In this document: positions 1-5,755 of the stretch, in pieces
Layout of the letters: each line of letters opens with the position of its first letter
Numbering within the stretch: the stretch's first letter is position 1
Virus record (IMG/VR): IMGVR_UViG_3300003323_000166
Location: 1-32,668 of that record
Source of the DNA: a virus
Direction: 5' to 3' (one strand)
Length of the DNA stretch: 32,668 nucleotides
The notes under the pieces: model-generated
What the model was told of the DNA's origin: nothing
Seen by the model: the letters and a program-made list of their open reading frames with translations, nothing else
The model's database searches: none
Translations under genes and position numbers: made by a program

Positions 1-433
1 CTTTGTCGCCAGCAGTCGCAGTGCCGAGATCACCAACAAGCGCAGACTGCTTTTCGCCAGTCGTGACACTCGCGCCAATCACCGCAACCTCGCGTGAACG
101 CGGCTCATGCTCGAACAGATAGGCGGTAGCGCTAGCCTTATCACCAACGAAGCGCACAACGCCCTTGGGAAACTTGCACTTGCCACCGAGCATCACGATG
201 GAATCGCTTTCAACCTCAACGACCAACCACTTTGCCGAGCTATCGAGGTAGCTGCTGCAACCCGAATCTCCTTGACCGTAGAGCCAGCCATGCAGGCCAT
301 TGCCGCACTCTTCGTTTTTGATCCAGTCCGGCGCGATAGCTTCTTCGCCAACACCGGGCCACACGAAACCGTTCTGACTCGACATGTCTTCGCGGCAGGT
401 ACGCAGGACCAGTGCCGTCTTTTTCTTTGCCAT
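1..433 (-). CDS. Partial conserved phage protein, DUF7666-like, cut by the window start
   Basis: Reading leftward from the ATG at 433 there is an open frame of 144 codons that runs off the window edge, so the C-terminus is missing. The protein begins MAKKKTALVLRTCREDMSSQ and contains an NGFVWP segment and a GNGLHGWLYGQGD segment. It then turns towards a Thr/Ala/Gly-rich stretch (GDLGTATAGDK) that looks like the start of pentapeptide-style repeats. I recognise this layout from phage proteins carrying a DUF7666-type domain; no biochemical function is known to me. A GGAGAG ribosome site lies 5 bases before the ATG and a promoter lies at 472-500. It is probably the first gene of a leftward operon that continues beyond the window. 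Confidence 0.75.
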   Translation of the reverse strand, partial: MAKKKTALVLRTCREDMSSQNGFVWPGVGEEAIAPDWIKNEECGNGLHGWLYGQGDSGCSSYLDSSAKWLVVEVESDSIVMLGGKCKFPKGVVRFVGDKASATAYLFEHEPRSREVAVIGASVTTGEKQSALVGDLGTATAGDK

Positions 434-471
434 CGCTCTCTCCATCTGTTGTGTGGTGCGCTGATGGAGGT

Positions 472-500
472 ACTGTAGCAAAATGATTCAGTCGACGCAA
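472..500 (-). promoter_or_regulatory. Leftward promoter (pL-like)
   Basis: On the minus strand a -35 element TTGCGT (500-495) and a -10 element TACAGT (477-472) are 17 bp apart. The -10 is directly preceded by CATTTTGC, the same arrangement as in the rightward promoter at 1721-1748. It would drive the gene starting at 433. The shared motif over the -10 suggests control by the same repressor. Confidence 0.55.
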
Positions 501-511
501 GCAAAATGATT
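478..511. repeat. Direct repeat of 11 bp, putative repressor or Cro operator pair
   Basis: GCAAAATGATT occurs at 478-488 and again at 501-511, 23 bp apart, close to two helical turns. The first copy overlaps the spacer up to the -10 of the leftward promoter; the second lies just upstream of its -35. The reverse complement (AATCATTTTGC) shares CATTTTGC with the operator in the rightward promoter. Operator identity is inferred from position and similarity. Confidence 0.5.
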
Positions 512-522
512 GATGCGCGGCC

Positions 523-547
523 AAAAAAAAATCCCGCCGAAGCGGGA
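523..547 (-). terminator. Intrinsic terminator of the immunity operon
   Basis: On the minus strand CCCGC-TTCG-GCGGG is followed by a run of A on the plus strand (T in the RNA). It lies 21 bases after the lipoprotein stop and ends the repressor operon. Confidence 0.85.
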
Positions 548-567
548 CATTGCTGTGGTTGGTTGTT

Positions 568-924
568 CTAGTAGGTGCTGCAGTTAGTGAAGACTCCTTG
601 TTGGACGCACTGTGTAGTCGTCATGCTTGGCCCTGGATATGGTCGAGGTCCGGATTGCTGAAGCAATCCCATGCCAGCACTGAATATAGCCATTCTGTTG
701 GCTTGATCTGCCGCCAGGGCGTTTGCGTAGTTGTTACAGCTGTCCCCGCGCTCGGCAACCATGCCAAGAGCAACGCGCTCCGTATCCCGGTTCCCCAATG
801 GCCCCCCGGCGTATGCCCGCCGACACAACTCTAGTGAGGTCATTTCTTGCGCCTGTTCTCTTGTCAGAGCACAACCAGATACAGCGACTACTACTGCTAC
901 TACGAGTAGTGTTCTGTTAGGCAC
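568..924 (-). CDS. Lipoprotein, candidate lysogenic-conversion or superinfection-exclusion factor
   Basis: A 118-residue protein with a short basic N-terminus (VPNRT), a hydrophobic core of Leu/Val/Ala and the lipobox VSGC, so Cys18 would be lipidated and the product anchored in a membrane. The mature part has a few Cys residues and ends CSTY. I chose the GTG at 924 because GAGGGGGG lies 7 bases upstream and because it puts the signal peptide at the N-terminus; the frame stays open to a TTG at 975. The gene overlaps the preceding one by 25 bases and is the last before a terminator. It appears to share a transcript with the repressor. In lambdoid phages such co-expressed lipoproteins often alter the lysogen surface; that role is inferred. 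Confidence 0.75.
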   Translation of the reverse strand: MPNRTLLVVAVVVAVSGCALTREQAQEMTSLELCRRAYAGGPLGNRDTERVALGMVAERGDSCNNYANALAADQANRMAIFSAGMGLLQQSGPRPYPGPSMTTTQCVQQGVFTNCSTY

Positions 925-1139
925 AATACATCCCCCCTCAATGTGTCTAATAACTCTCCTGCAACCGCGTAACAACCTAGCAGCGCCATGAAGGCTTGGG
1001 GCGCCTTTAGGTCCGGCATGTCGTACATGATGCGACCGTCTGGTAGTAGCTTGATCTCCACCGTTGCAGTTTGTCGCTGCACATTTTTTCGGTATGTCTC
1101 AAGCTTTATCACTTTTGCTCGTCTTGCTCCTCGTGGCAC
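900..1139 (-). CDS. Small protein of unknown function in the repressor operon
   Basis: A 79-residue protein starting at a GTG with GGGGG six bases upstream. The N-terminus is basic (PRGARRAK), followed by a region with alternating polar and hydrophobic residues and MYDMPDLKAPQAFMALLG. No family is recognised. It overlaps the repressor gene by 41 bases and the lipoprotein by 25, so it is tightly coupled to both. A shorter start at the GTG at 1112 is possible but has no well-placed ribosome site. Confidence 0.6.
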   Translation of the reverse strand: MPRGARRAKVIKLETYRKNVQRQTATVEIKLLPDGRIMYDMPDLKAPQAFMALLGCYAVAGELLDTLRGDVLCLTEHYS

Positions 1140-1671
1140 GTTCTACCCCCTGTTTCTGACTGGCAAGAACGACCTCCTCAGGTTTCCTTACTCTTGCGGA
1201 AGTACGCTCACCATCACTTCGCTCGCCCTCTTTTGTTATTGGACCTTCATGAGGGGCCGTGGCAACAATATTGCCACTGTAGGGAGTACTTACCGCGTTT
1301 ACTTTTGCTAATACCTGATCTTTTTCCAACTCAAGATGTGCATACATCTCTTGGACCATAGCCAAGCATCGGGACAGATCAGAGTCGCTTAACGACTCAG
1401 CAATTTTGCGTAGTTCCTCCAGCTGCATAGCGCGCAGGGACTGGATCTTCGTTTCCTCGTGGGGAAGATCCATCCAACCCATTGGCTTACACCTTACCTG
1501 CTCGAATCGACGGGCGAGGTTGGGGCCAATGTTGCGCGTAGGGTTTTCTCCAATCAGCTGTCCCATCTGGGAATCAGACATTTTCATGTCGCGCGCAAGC
1601 TGCGCATTCGATCCCGCCTCTCGAGCGAGGCGTCGCGCGTTCTCTCTTCGGATGTCACTGGTCGTCTTCAT
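1099..1671 (-). CDS. Phage repressor (CI-like) with N-terminal HTH, no S24 domain
   Basis: A 190-residue protein. Residues about 7-60 form a lambda-repressor-like helix-turn-helix: IRRENARRLAREAGSNAQLA, then MSDSQMGQLIGENP, NIGPNLARRFEQ and KPMGWMD. This pattern is common in repressors of betaproteobacterial phages. Residues about 72-125 look helical and could mediate dimerisation. The last 65 residues are polar and charged with no hydrophobic core. I see no S24/LexA peptidase region and no Ser-Lys dyad. The start at 1671 is chosen because the HTH begins there; the open frame extends to 1788, but that extension would run back through the promoter region. It is divergent from the Cro-like gene across a 106-bp control region. 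Confidence 0.85.
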   Translation of the reverse strand: MKTTSDIRRENARRLAREAGSNAQLARDMKMSDSQMGQLIGENPTRNIGPNLARRFEQVRCKPMGWMDLPHEETKIQSLRAMQLEELRKIAESLSDSDLSRCLAMVQEMYAHLELEKDQVLAKVNAVSTPYSGNIVATAPHEGPITKEGERSDGERTSARVRKPEEVVLASQKQGVERATRSKTSKSDKA

Positions 1672-1720
1672 GGCTGCGGAAGGTAGCAACCCGCAGCTTT
1701 TTGATATACGAGCATCGTGA

Positions 1721-1748
1721 TTGACTTTACGTAGCATTTTGCTATAGT
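1721..1748 (+). promoter_or_regulatory. Rightward early promoter (pR-like)
   Basis: TTGACT (1721-1726) and TATAGT (1743-1748), 16 bp apart, give a near-consensus sigma-70 promoter whose start would fall about 20 bases before the Cro-like ATG at 1778. It lies in the divergent region between repressor and cro. Confidence 0.8.
1732..1744. promoter_or_regulatory. Putative operator, perfect dyad over the pR -10
   Basis: TAGCA-TTT-TGCTA is a perfect inverted repeat ending inside the -10 hexamer. The extended motif CATTTTGCTATAGT (1735-1748) matches CATTTTGCTACAGT in the leftward promoter (minus strand 485-472) at 13 of 14 positions. A protein bound here would block the promoter. Confidence 0.6.
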
Positions 1749-1777
1749 GTCCATCAAGCATCGATTTGGGACACAGC

Positions 1778-1987
1778 ATGGACCTCAAAGCCTATTTCCA
1801 GGCCACCAAGCCGCAAGAGCGCGACGCTCTAGCCAAGGACTGCGACACGTCCGCCGACTATCTGTACCTCTGCGCGCGTGGCGACAGGCGACCTGGGCCA
1901 GTTCTCGCAAAGAAGCTTGTTGCGGCTGAGCCTCGGCTAACTCTTGCAGAGCTTCGCCCCGACCTTTGGTCAGATCAACCCGCATAA
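1778..1987 (+). CDS. Cro-like / YdaS-like DNA-binding regulator
   Basis: A 69-residue protein starting MDLKAYFQATKPQERDALAK. The sequence LAKDCDTSADYLYLCARGDR followed by RPGPVLAKKLVAAEP fits a small HTH of the Cro/YdaS type: helix, turn, recognition helix, then a helix that packs the C-terminus. The gene is the first of the rightward transcript and faces the repressor, the usual position of cro. An in-frame TTG lies upstream at 1766, but the ATG at 1778 gives the standard start of the family. A terminator follows at 2003-2029. Confidence 0.8.
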   Translation: MDLKAYFQATKPQERDALAKDCDTSADYLYLCARGDRRPGPVLAKKLVAAEPRLTLAELRPDLWSDQPA

Positions 1988-2002
1988 CGATCTCCCCCTT
2001 TT

Positions 2003-2029
2003 GGCGTGCCCGTCGCACGCCTCTTTTTT
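2003..2029 (+). terminator. Intrinsic terminator after the Cro-like gene
   Basis: GGCGTGC (2003-2009), loop CCGTC, GCACGCC (2015-2021), then TCTTTTTT. It would limit early transcription past the Cro-like gene unless antiterminated, like tR1 of lambda. Confidence 0.85.
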
Positions 2030-2038
2030 AGTCGCCAG

Positions 2039-2074
2039 CCAACTGGGTAACCAAGTGGGTATTCAACTGGGTAG
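2039..2074. repeat. Three tandem 12-bp repeats upstream of the early operon
   Basis: CCAACTGGGTAA, CCAAGTGGGTAT and TCAACTGGGTAG follow each other without gaps. An inverted copy of CCAACTGGG lies at 2115-2123, in the first codons of the next gene. Tandem repeats at about one helical turn suggest a protein-binding array, either for a regulator of this operon or for replication. Confidence 0.6.
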
Positions 2075-2110
2075 CGATTGATTGTCACTAATAAGAAGAG
2101 AGATGCGCCC

Positions 2111-2467
2111 ATGACCCAGTTGGAGATTCGCATGTTCGCGCCGTTTGTTGAGGCGCACAGACTTCCGGATTCGGAAGTGGAAGCCATGACCTTTGAGCAG
2201 ACAGTCGAGTATGCGCTCGCATCGGGCCTGAAACGGTTCGACCGGCGCACTCTGGCAAAGCTCGCAGGCATCCACTACCCGCACTTCGGGGATCTGATTT
2301 CCGGTCGCCGTCCTTTCCCGGCAACCAAATTGGCGCGCTTCTGCATGTTGTGCGGATGCGCATATCCGGAACAGTGGCTTGAGATTCGCAAGCGCCGTGA
2401 CATCGAGGAATACAAGCGTGTCAGTGGCGAAGCGATCTACGAGTACTTGCAGCAGAGGGTGGCATGA
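2111..2467 (+). CDS. HTH regulator, possibly CII-like
   Basis: A 118-residue protein. Residues about 42-85 read RRTLAKLAGIHYPHFGDLI and RRPFPATKLARFCMLCG, which fits a Cro/C1-type helix-turn-helix. The C-terminus is charged and helical. The ATG at 2111 has a purine-rich AAGAGAG site 8 bases upstream; the open frame extends back to a TTG at 2078. The position directly after cro and before replication genes is where cII sits in lambdoid phages, so a CII-like activator is plausible. The sequence does not settle whether it activates or represses. Confidence 0.65.
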   Translation: MTQLEIRMFAPFVEAHRLPDSEVEAMTFEQTVEYALASGLKRFDRRTLAKLAGIHYPHFGDLISGRRPFPATKLARFCMLCGCAYPEQWLEIRKRRDIEEYKRVSGEAIYEYLQQRVA

Positions 2468-2778
2468 GTGAGCAGTTTAAGGACTACGTGACCGGCGGCG
2501 CCTTCAATCTGTCGTTGTCGCGTCGTCAAACCGAAATGCTTTCCAACATGGATCAATTTGGTTGCAGCTGGGGCTATCTCAGCACCGGCAACTCACTGAT
2601 CGCGAAGGGCCTGTGCGAACGCGTGACGGACGGCGAATTTGCCAAGTTCCAACTTACTGAAGCTGGAAAGCTGGTAATCCCGCTTCTCAAGCTGGCTGGC
2701 CTATACACGCATATGGACATCCCGGCAGCAGTCGAGTTGCCGCCCATTGAAATCCAGATCACGCGGAGGGGGCAATGA
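2464..2778 (+). CDS. Conserved phage protein of unknown function
   Basis: A 104-residue protein that starts in an ATGA overlap with the preceding gene, so the two are probably translationally coupled. The middle reads RRQTEMLSNMD, then LIAKGLCERV and FQLTEAGKLVIPLLK. This resembles the helix-wing pattern of winged-helix proteins (a transcriptional regulator-like fold is a guess). No signal peptide or membrane segment is visible. Confidence 0.7.
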   Translation: MSEQFKDYVTGGAFNLSLSRRQTEMLSNMDQFGCSWGYLSTGNSLIAKGLCERVTDGEFAKFQLTEAGKLVIPLLKLAGLYTHMDIPAAVELPPIEIQITRRGQ

Positions 2779-2993
2779 AACACAAAACCCAATACGACCG
2801 CATCTGCACCGCCCTGCGCATCAAGGCGATGACGACGATGGAGTTGATCGCAGCCGGTGGCACGGTCTGCCCGTGGAAGCGCCTCAAGGAAGCAGTGGAC
2901 TACGGCTACCTGCGAGCCAACGAAAAGCTCGTAGAGGGCACAAAGCGCGTCAATGGCAAGACGCTTAAGACTTGGAAGATTGTGCGGGTGTGA
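2775..2993 (+). CDS. Small winged-helix-like protein of unknown function
   Basis: A 72-residue basic protein in ATGA overlap with the gene before it. The sequence YDRICTALRIKAMTTMELIA, then WKRLKEAVDYGYLR and a terminal KTLKTWKIVRV, looks like a compact winged helix with a beta wing at the end. The gene directly precedes the replication initiator. The function is unknown. Confidence 0.65.
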   Translation: MKHKTQYDRICTALRIKAMTTMELIAAGGTVCPWKRLKEAVDYGYLRANEKLVEGTKRVNGKTLKTWKIVRV

Positions 2994-3002
2994 GGACCGT
3001 TC

Positions 3003-3812
3003 GTGATCATTGAGCCTGACTTCGTTGACCACTGGAAGACGCGCATGTTGGTTGGTCTTCTTGGAGACGACGAACTCGCCCCTGTCTATCTGATCCGGCT
3101 TTGGTCGCATTGCCAGAACCGTAAGGCGTGGGTGTTCGAGAACATGCCCACCTTGGCTCTTAAGGGCGTGTGTCACTTCAAGGGCGATGCAGAGGCATTT
3201 GAACAGGCTTTAGTGACCTCCGGATTCATAGAACGGGATGGCGCATCTGTTCGTGTCATGGGCTGGGATGAGTACAACGCTTCTCTCATCGCCAACTGGG
3301 AAAACGGCAAAAAAGGTGGTCGTCCTCCCAAGCAAAAGAACCCAACAGAAACCCATGGGTTAACCAAAGAGAACCCAAACGGAACCCAAGAACAACCCGT
3401 GGGCAATCCGATAAGAGAAGAGAAGATAGGAGAAGAGAAGACATTAAACGTTAGTGGTTCATCAAAGGCAGAGGCGCGCGCTTCGCGCTTGCCCAACAAC
3501 TGGGAAGCAACCGATGAACAGCTTTCGTTTTGTCGCAAAGAGCGTCCAGACCTAGATGCTTTCGTTGTCGCTTCTCGATTCCGGGACTACTGGGTTGCCG
3601 TTGCTGGCGCCAAGGGGCGAAAGCTGGATTGGGATGCGACGTGGCGTAACTGGGTGCGAAATGAAAAGTCCGTGCAGCCAAGAGCATCGCCCGGAAGTTA
3701 TGCGCAGCAACGAGATCAACAACGCGACGAGACCATCGCAATCCTGACCGGCAGAAGGCCAAATGAACGCACCACTGACGCAATCGACGTTGAAGCAAGA
3801 CCAATCGACTGA
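3003..3812 (+). CDS. Replication initiator (lambda O-like role) with winged-helix N-domain
   Basis: A 269-residue protein starting at GTG with GAGGA six bases upstream. Residues 1-105 resemble the N-terminal winged-helix domain of phage DnaD-like replication proteins (DFVDHWKTRMLVGLLGDDEL, WSHCQNRKAWVF, FIERDG, VMGWDEYN). Residues about 106-165 are a low-complexity linker rich in Asn, Pro, Thr and Glu. The C-terminal part (FRDYWVAVAGAKGRKLDWDA, WRNWVRNE) is the conserved tail seen in many phage replication proteins. The linker DNA carries phased iterons, as lambda O carries its own origin. It overlaps the helicase-loader gene by 50 bases. Confidence 0.8.
   Translation: MIIEPDFVDHWKTRMLVGLLGDDELAPVYLIRLWSHCQNRKAWVFENMPTLALKGVCHFKGDAEAFEQALVTSGFIERDGASVRVMGWDEYNASLIANWENGKKGGRPPKQKNPTETHGLTKENPNGTQEQPVGNPIREEKIGEEKTLNVSGSSKAEARASRLPNNWEATDEQLSFCRKERPDLDAFVVASRFRDYWVAVAGAKGRKLDWDATWRNWVRNEKSVQPRASPGSYAQQRDQQRDETIAILTGRRPNERTTDAIDVEARPID
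3339..3400 (+). repeat. Phased iterons, candidate replication origin
   Basis: AACCCA is found at 3339, 3350, 3372 and 3383, with AACCCG at 3394. The spacings are 11, 22, 11 and 11 bp, so all copies sit on one face of the helix. A degenerate TAACCA fills the empty register at 3361. The copy at 3350 is part of a perfect 12-bp palindrome, AACCCATGGGTT (3350-3361). The array lies inside the linker of the initiator gene, the classic place for a lambdoid origin. A purine-rich stretch (3411-3440), suited to unwinding, follows. Confidence 0.6.
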
Positions 3813-4464
3813 TTGGCCGAGCGACGCAGTGCCGCAACGATGGGTGGATGATCTTTTCGCACGCATGTCCGGCATGTATGGCTCCAAGTTCGCCGACCTA
3901 TGGCGCGGCGTGGATCTCAGTGTTGTTCGCAAGATGTGGGGCCAAGAACTGGCGAAGCTGACAAAGGACGAACTGAAATTCGGCGTTCACGCACTGATGG
4001 GGCGTCCTTTCCCCCCCACGCTTCCGGAATTCGTATCGCTCTGCAAGCCGCCGCTCAACTATGACGCGGCCCTGTACGAAGCAACCCAACAACTACGGCT
4101 GCGAGCCGAGGGGAAAGATCAGTGGAGCAATCCGGCGTTCTACTGGGCCGCGATCAAGATCGGCGAGTTCGACATGCTCAATACGGGCCATGCGGTGTTG
4201 ATCAAGCGGTTCTCCGTTGCGCTGGATGATGTTTTGCGCGGCGACGTTGCGCCTGTCCCTCCGCGAGCCGTTGCTTTGCCCGCACCTGGGCGTGGTCGCG
4301 CGGCTCCGGAGGCGGTGCGTCAGGCCGTCGAAAAGGTGAAAGCGCTGAACCACGTTCCGGGCAATAAGGAATGGGCAAAACGCATTCTGGAAAAGAAGGA
4401 CAAGGTGACGATCACCGTCCGCGATATGGCATTGCGCGCGCTTAGGGCGCCGGAGGAAGCATGA
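3763..4464 (+). CDS. Replication protein P-like helicase loader
   Basis: A 233-residue protein whose residues about 28-90 (VDDLFARMSGMYGSKFADLW, VRKMWGQELAKLTKDELKFG, then RPFPPTLPEFVSLCKPP) fit the lambda P family. That family recruits host DnaB helicase to the initiator at the origin. The C-terminal part is basic with Ala/Pro-rich stretches. The ATG has AGAAGG upstream and overlaps the initiator gene by 50 bases, matching the O-P order in lambda. Homology to P is clear in pattern but weak in detail. Confidence 0.75.
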   Translation: MNAPLTQSTLKQDQSTDWPSDAVPQRWVDDLFARMSGMYGSKFADLWRGVDLSVVRKMWGQELAKLTKDELKFGVHALMGRPFPPTLPEFVSLCKPPLNYDAALYEATQQLRLRAEGKDQWSNPAFYWAAIKIGEFDMLNTGHAVLIKRFSVALDDVLRGDVAPVPPRAVALPAPGRGRAAPEAVRQAVEKVKALNHVPGNKEWAKRILEKKDKVTITVRDMALRALRAPEEA

Positions 4465-4700
4465 AAGAACTGCAGGATTTGCCGTATCGCGGCGCTTACC
4501 CGAGAAATTTTGACGTGAAGATCAAAAACTCAAGCGAAGGATGTTTCTCGATAAAAGTTCTTGGGCTGTCCAATCAACGGAACCCGGAAGAACTGCGTGC
4601 GGCGATAAGAGCGATTGAGGCGGCTAAGACGTTTTTGGAGATTGAAATGTTCCAACGATTTGGAGTCGGTGGTGAGCAAATCGAAGACACGCCGAACTAG
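4461..4700 (+). CDS. Small early protein of unknown function
   Basis: A 79-residue protein in ATGA overlap with the helicase-loader gene. It has a short beta-rich start (FDVKIKNSSEGCFSIKVLGL) and a helical second half (PEELRAAIRAIEAAKTFLEI). No family is recognised. Its 3' end overlaps the next basic protein by 29 bases. Confidence 0.65.
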   Translation: MKELQDLPYRGAYPRNFDVKIKNSSEGCFSIKVLGLSNQRNPEELRAAIRAIEAAKTFLEIEMFQRFGVGGEQIEDTPN

Positions 4701-4827
4701 GCGGCACCGGCGTCAGAACAAGCAAGTTCTGAAGTTTGGAAAGAAGGCCGCTCCGCGCCATCGCCTCAAGAAAGGCAGAACTGGTGGAGTGTTTACAAAA
4801 TACCTGAAGTCCTTGAGGTCAAAGTGA
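4672..4827 (+). CDS. Very basic 51-residue protein
   Basis: The protein begins VSKSKTRRTRRHRRQNKQVL and is about 40 percent Lys plus Arg, suggesting nucleic-acid binding. I chose the GTG at 4672 because GGAG lies six bases upstream; the same frame is open back to 4615. It overlaps the previous gene by 29 bases and precedes the next by 4. No family is recognised. The composition is extreme, so an out-of-frame artefact cannot be excluded, but position and ribosome site support a real gene. Confidence 0.5.
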   Translation: MSKSKTRRTRRHRRQNKQVLKFGKKAAPRHRLKKGRTGGVFTKYLKSLRSK

Positions 4828-4831
4828 AACC

Positions 4832-5047
4832 ATGAGCCGCTTCGAAATGTCCGCCAGCAAGCCCGAAGAAATCCAGTTTGAGCTTCGGGCGACGCTGACG
4901 CTGAAAGAATGGTGTGAGATCCGCGATCAACTCAAGAGCGAAAAGTTTTATGGACCTACCCAATGGTTACGGGATGCAATCGCAAAGTCTGTGAGTTTGG
5001 CAAATGCTGAGTTTCGGCACTTCCCAGATGACGGGCAACAAACATGA
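4832..5047 (+). CDS. Small early protein of unknown function
   Basis: A 71-residue protein. The pattern IQFELRATLTLKEWCEIRDQ followed by a helix ending WLRDAIAKSV suggests a strand plus two helices, as in ribbon-helix-helix proteins; this is a guess. It sits between the basic protein and the nuclease-like protein and joins the latter by an ATGA overlap. Confidence 0.65.
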   Translation: MSRFEMSASKPEEIQFELRATLTLKEWCEIRDQLKSEKFYGPTQWLRDAIAKSVSLANAEFRHFPDDGQQT

Positions 5048-5361
5048 GCAGCAGTCCCACCCAGCGAAGCAAAGCCCTACTGGAGTCGCAGGGCTACAAG
5101 GTCTGGATCGTTGAGCATTGGAATAGCTTCGCGCGAATCAGGGTGGATATGTGGGGCTTCCTTGATTTGGTAGCAATCAAGCCCGGCGAAACAGTAGGCG
5201 TGCAGACAACAAGCTATTCAAACCTGTCCGCCCGGATCAGGAAGATAGCAGAGCACGAGAACGTAGGAGCAGTGAGAGAGGCCGGTTGGCGAATTCTCTG
5301 CCATGGGTGGAAGAAGAACGCTAAGGGCCGGTGGGAGTGTGTGGTTAGGGATGTTAGCTAG
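5044..5361 (+). CDS. Conserved phage protein, possibly a PD-(D/E)XK-like nuclease fold
   Basis: A 105-residue protein of a type common in phages. It starts with a helix (TQRSKALLESQGYKVWIVEH), then RVDMWGFLDLVAI and VGVQTTSYSNLSARIRKIAE, and ends with RILCHGWKKNAKGRW. The GFLDLVAI-x-VGVQT layout resembles the core of Holliday-junction-resolvase and VRR-type nucleases (Gly-Asp strand, then a polar strand). The usual E-x-K is replaced by Q-T-T, so activity is doubtful. Function in recombination or DNA processing is an inference. Confidence 0.7.
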   Translation: MSSSPTQRSKALLESQGYKVWIVEHWNSFARIRVDMWGFLDLVAIKPGETVGVQTTSYSNLSARIRKIAEHENVGAVREAGWRILCHGWKKNAKGRWECVVRDVS

Positions 5362-5370
5362 GAGGAAGAC

Positions 5371-5652
5371 ATGGAATTCGCAGCTCAAGAAATGCCCCGT
5401 TACCGTTGCCATAAAGAAGTGTGGGCTTTGAAGATCAAGGCCATTGAGCAACCCGAGGAATTCAAGACCGCTTATCCGCATGGATATTGGCTCATCGTTC
5501 CCGAAGATGAGGGCTATGGGCCAATCGAGGTGCCCCACGATTACATGCTTAAACACCATGCGCGGGTGGGCGGTTACTACGTTGTCTACAAGGACGGCTA
5601 TGCGTCGTATTCGCCTGCAGAAGCTTTTGAAGACGGATACACGCGAATTTAG
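5371..5652 (+). CDS. Conserved phage protein of unknown function
   Basis: A 93-residue protein with a strong AGGAGG ribosome site. It contains the segments PRYRCHKEVWALKIKAIE, GYWLIVPEDEGYGPIEVP and GGYYVVYKDGYASYSPAEAF, ending EDGYTRI. I recognise this as a widespread phage protein found in many proteobacterial prophages; its function is not known. It is beta-rich, probably cytoplasmic. Confidence 0.8.
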   Translation: MEFAAQEMPRYRCHKEVWALKIKAIEQPEEFKTAYPHGYWLIVPEDEGYGPIEVPHDYMLKHHARVGGYYVVYKDGYASYSPAEAFEDGYTRI

Positions 5653-5660
5653 GGGGCTTT

Positions 5661-5753
5661 ATGTCTACCACTTGGTGCACGCGATGCGGCGGCTACGGCC
5701 ACTCACAATCCAACTGCCCATGGATTCGCCACGTTAGGTTGGCTGGGAGGTAA
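5661..5753 (+). CDS. 30-residue CCHC zinc-knuckle protein
   Basis: A very small gene: ATG at 5661 with GGGGG five bases upstream and a stop at 5751. The protein MSTTWCTRCGGYGHSQSNCP continues for ten more residues to LAGR. Cys6, Cys9, His14 and Cys19 form an exact C-x2-C-x4-H-x4-C zinc knuckle, a fold that binds single-stranded nucleic acid. It lies 8 bases after the previous stop and 2 before the next start, so it fits the operon well. Similar microproteins occur in other phage early regions. Confidence 0.7.
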   Translation: MSTTWCTRCGGYGHSQSNCPWIRHVRLAGR

Positions 5754-5755
5754 TC

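Noticed and set aside
193-524. Two minus-strand ORFs in the first 520 bases
   Set aside because: They overlap the promoter and the DUF7666-like frame and have shadow composition.
2039-2074. CRISPR array
   Set aside because: The three repeats are contiguous 12-mers without spacers; no CRISPR architecture or cas genes are present.
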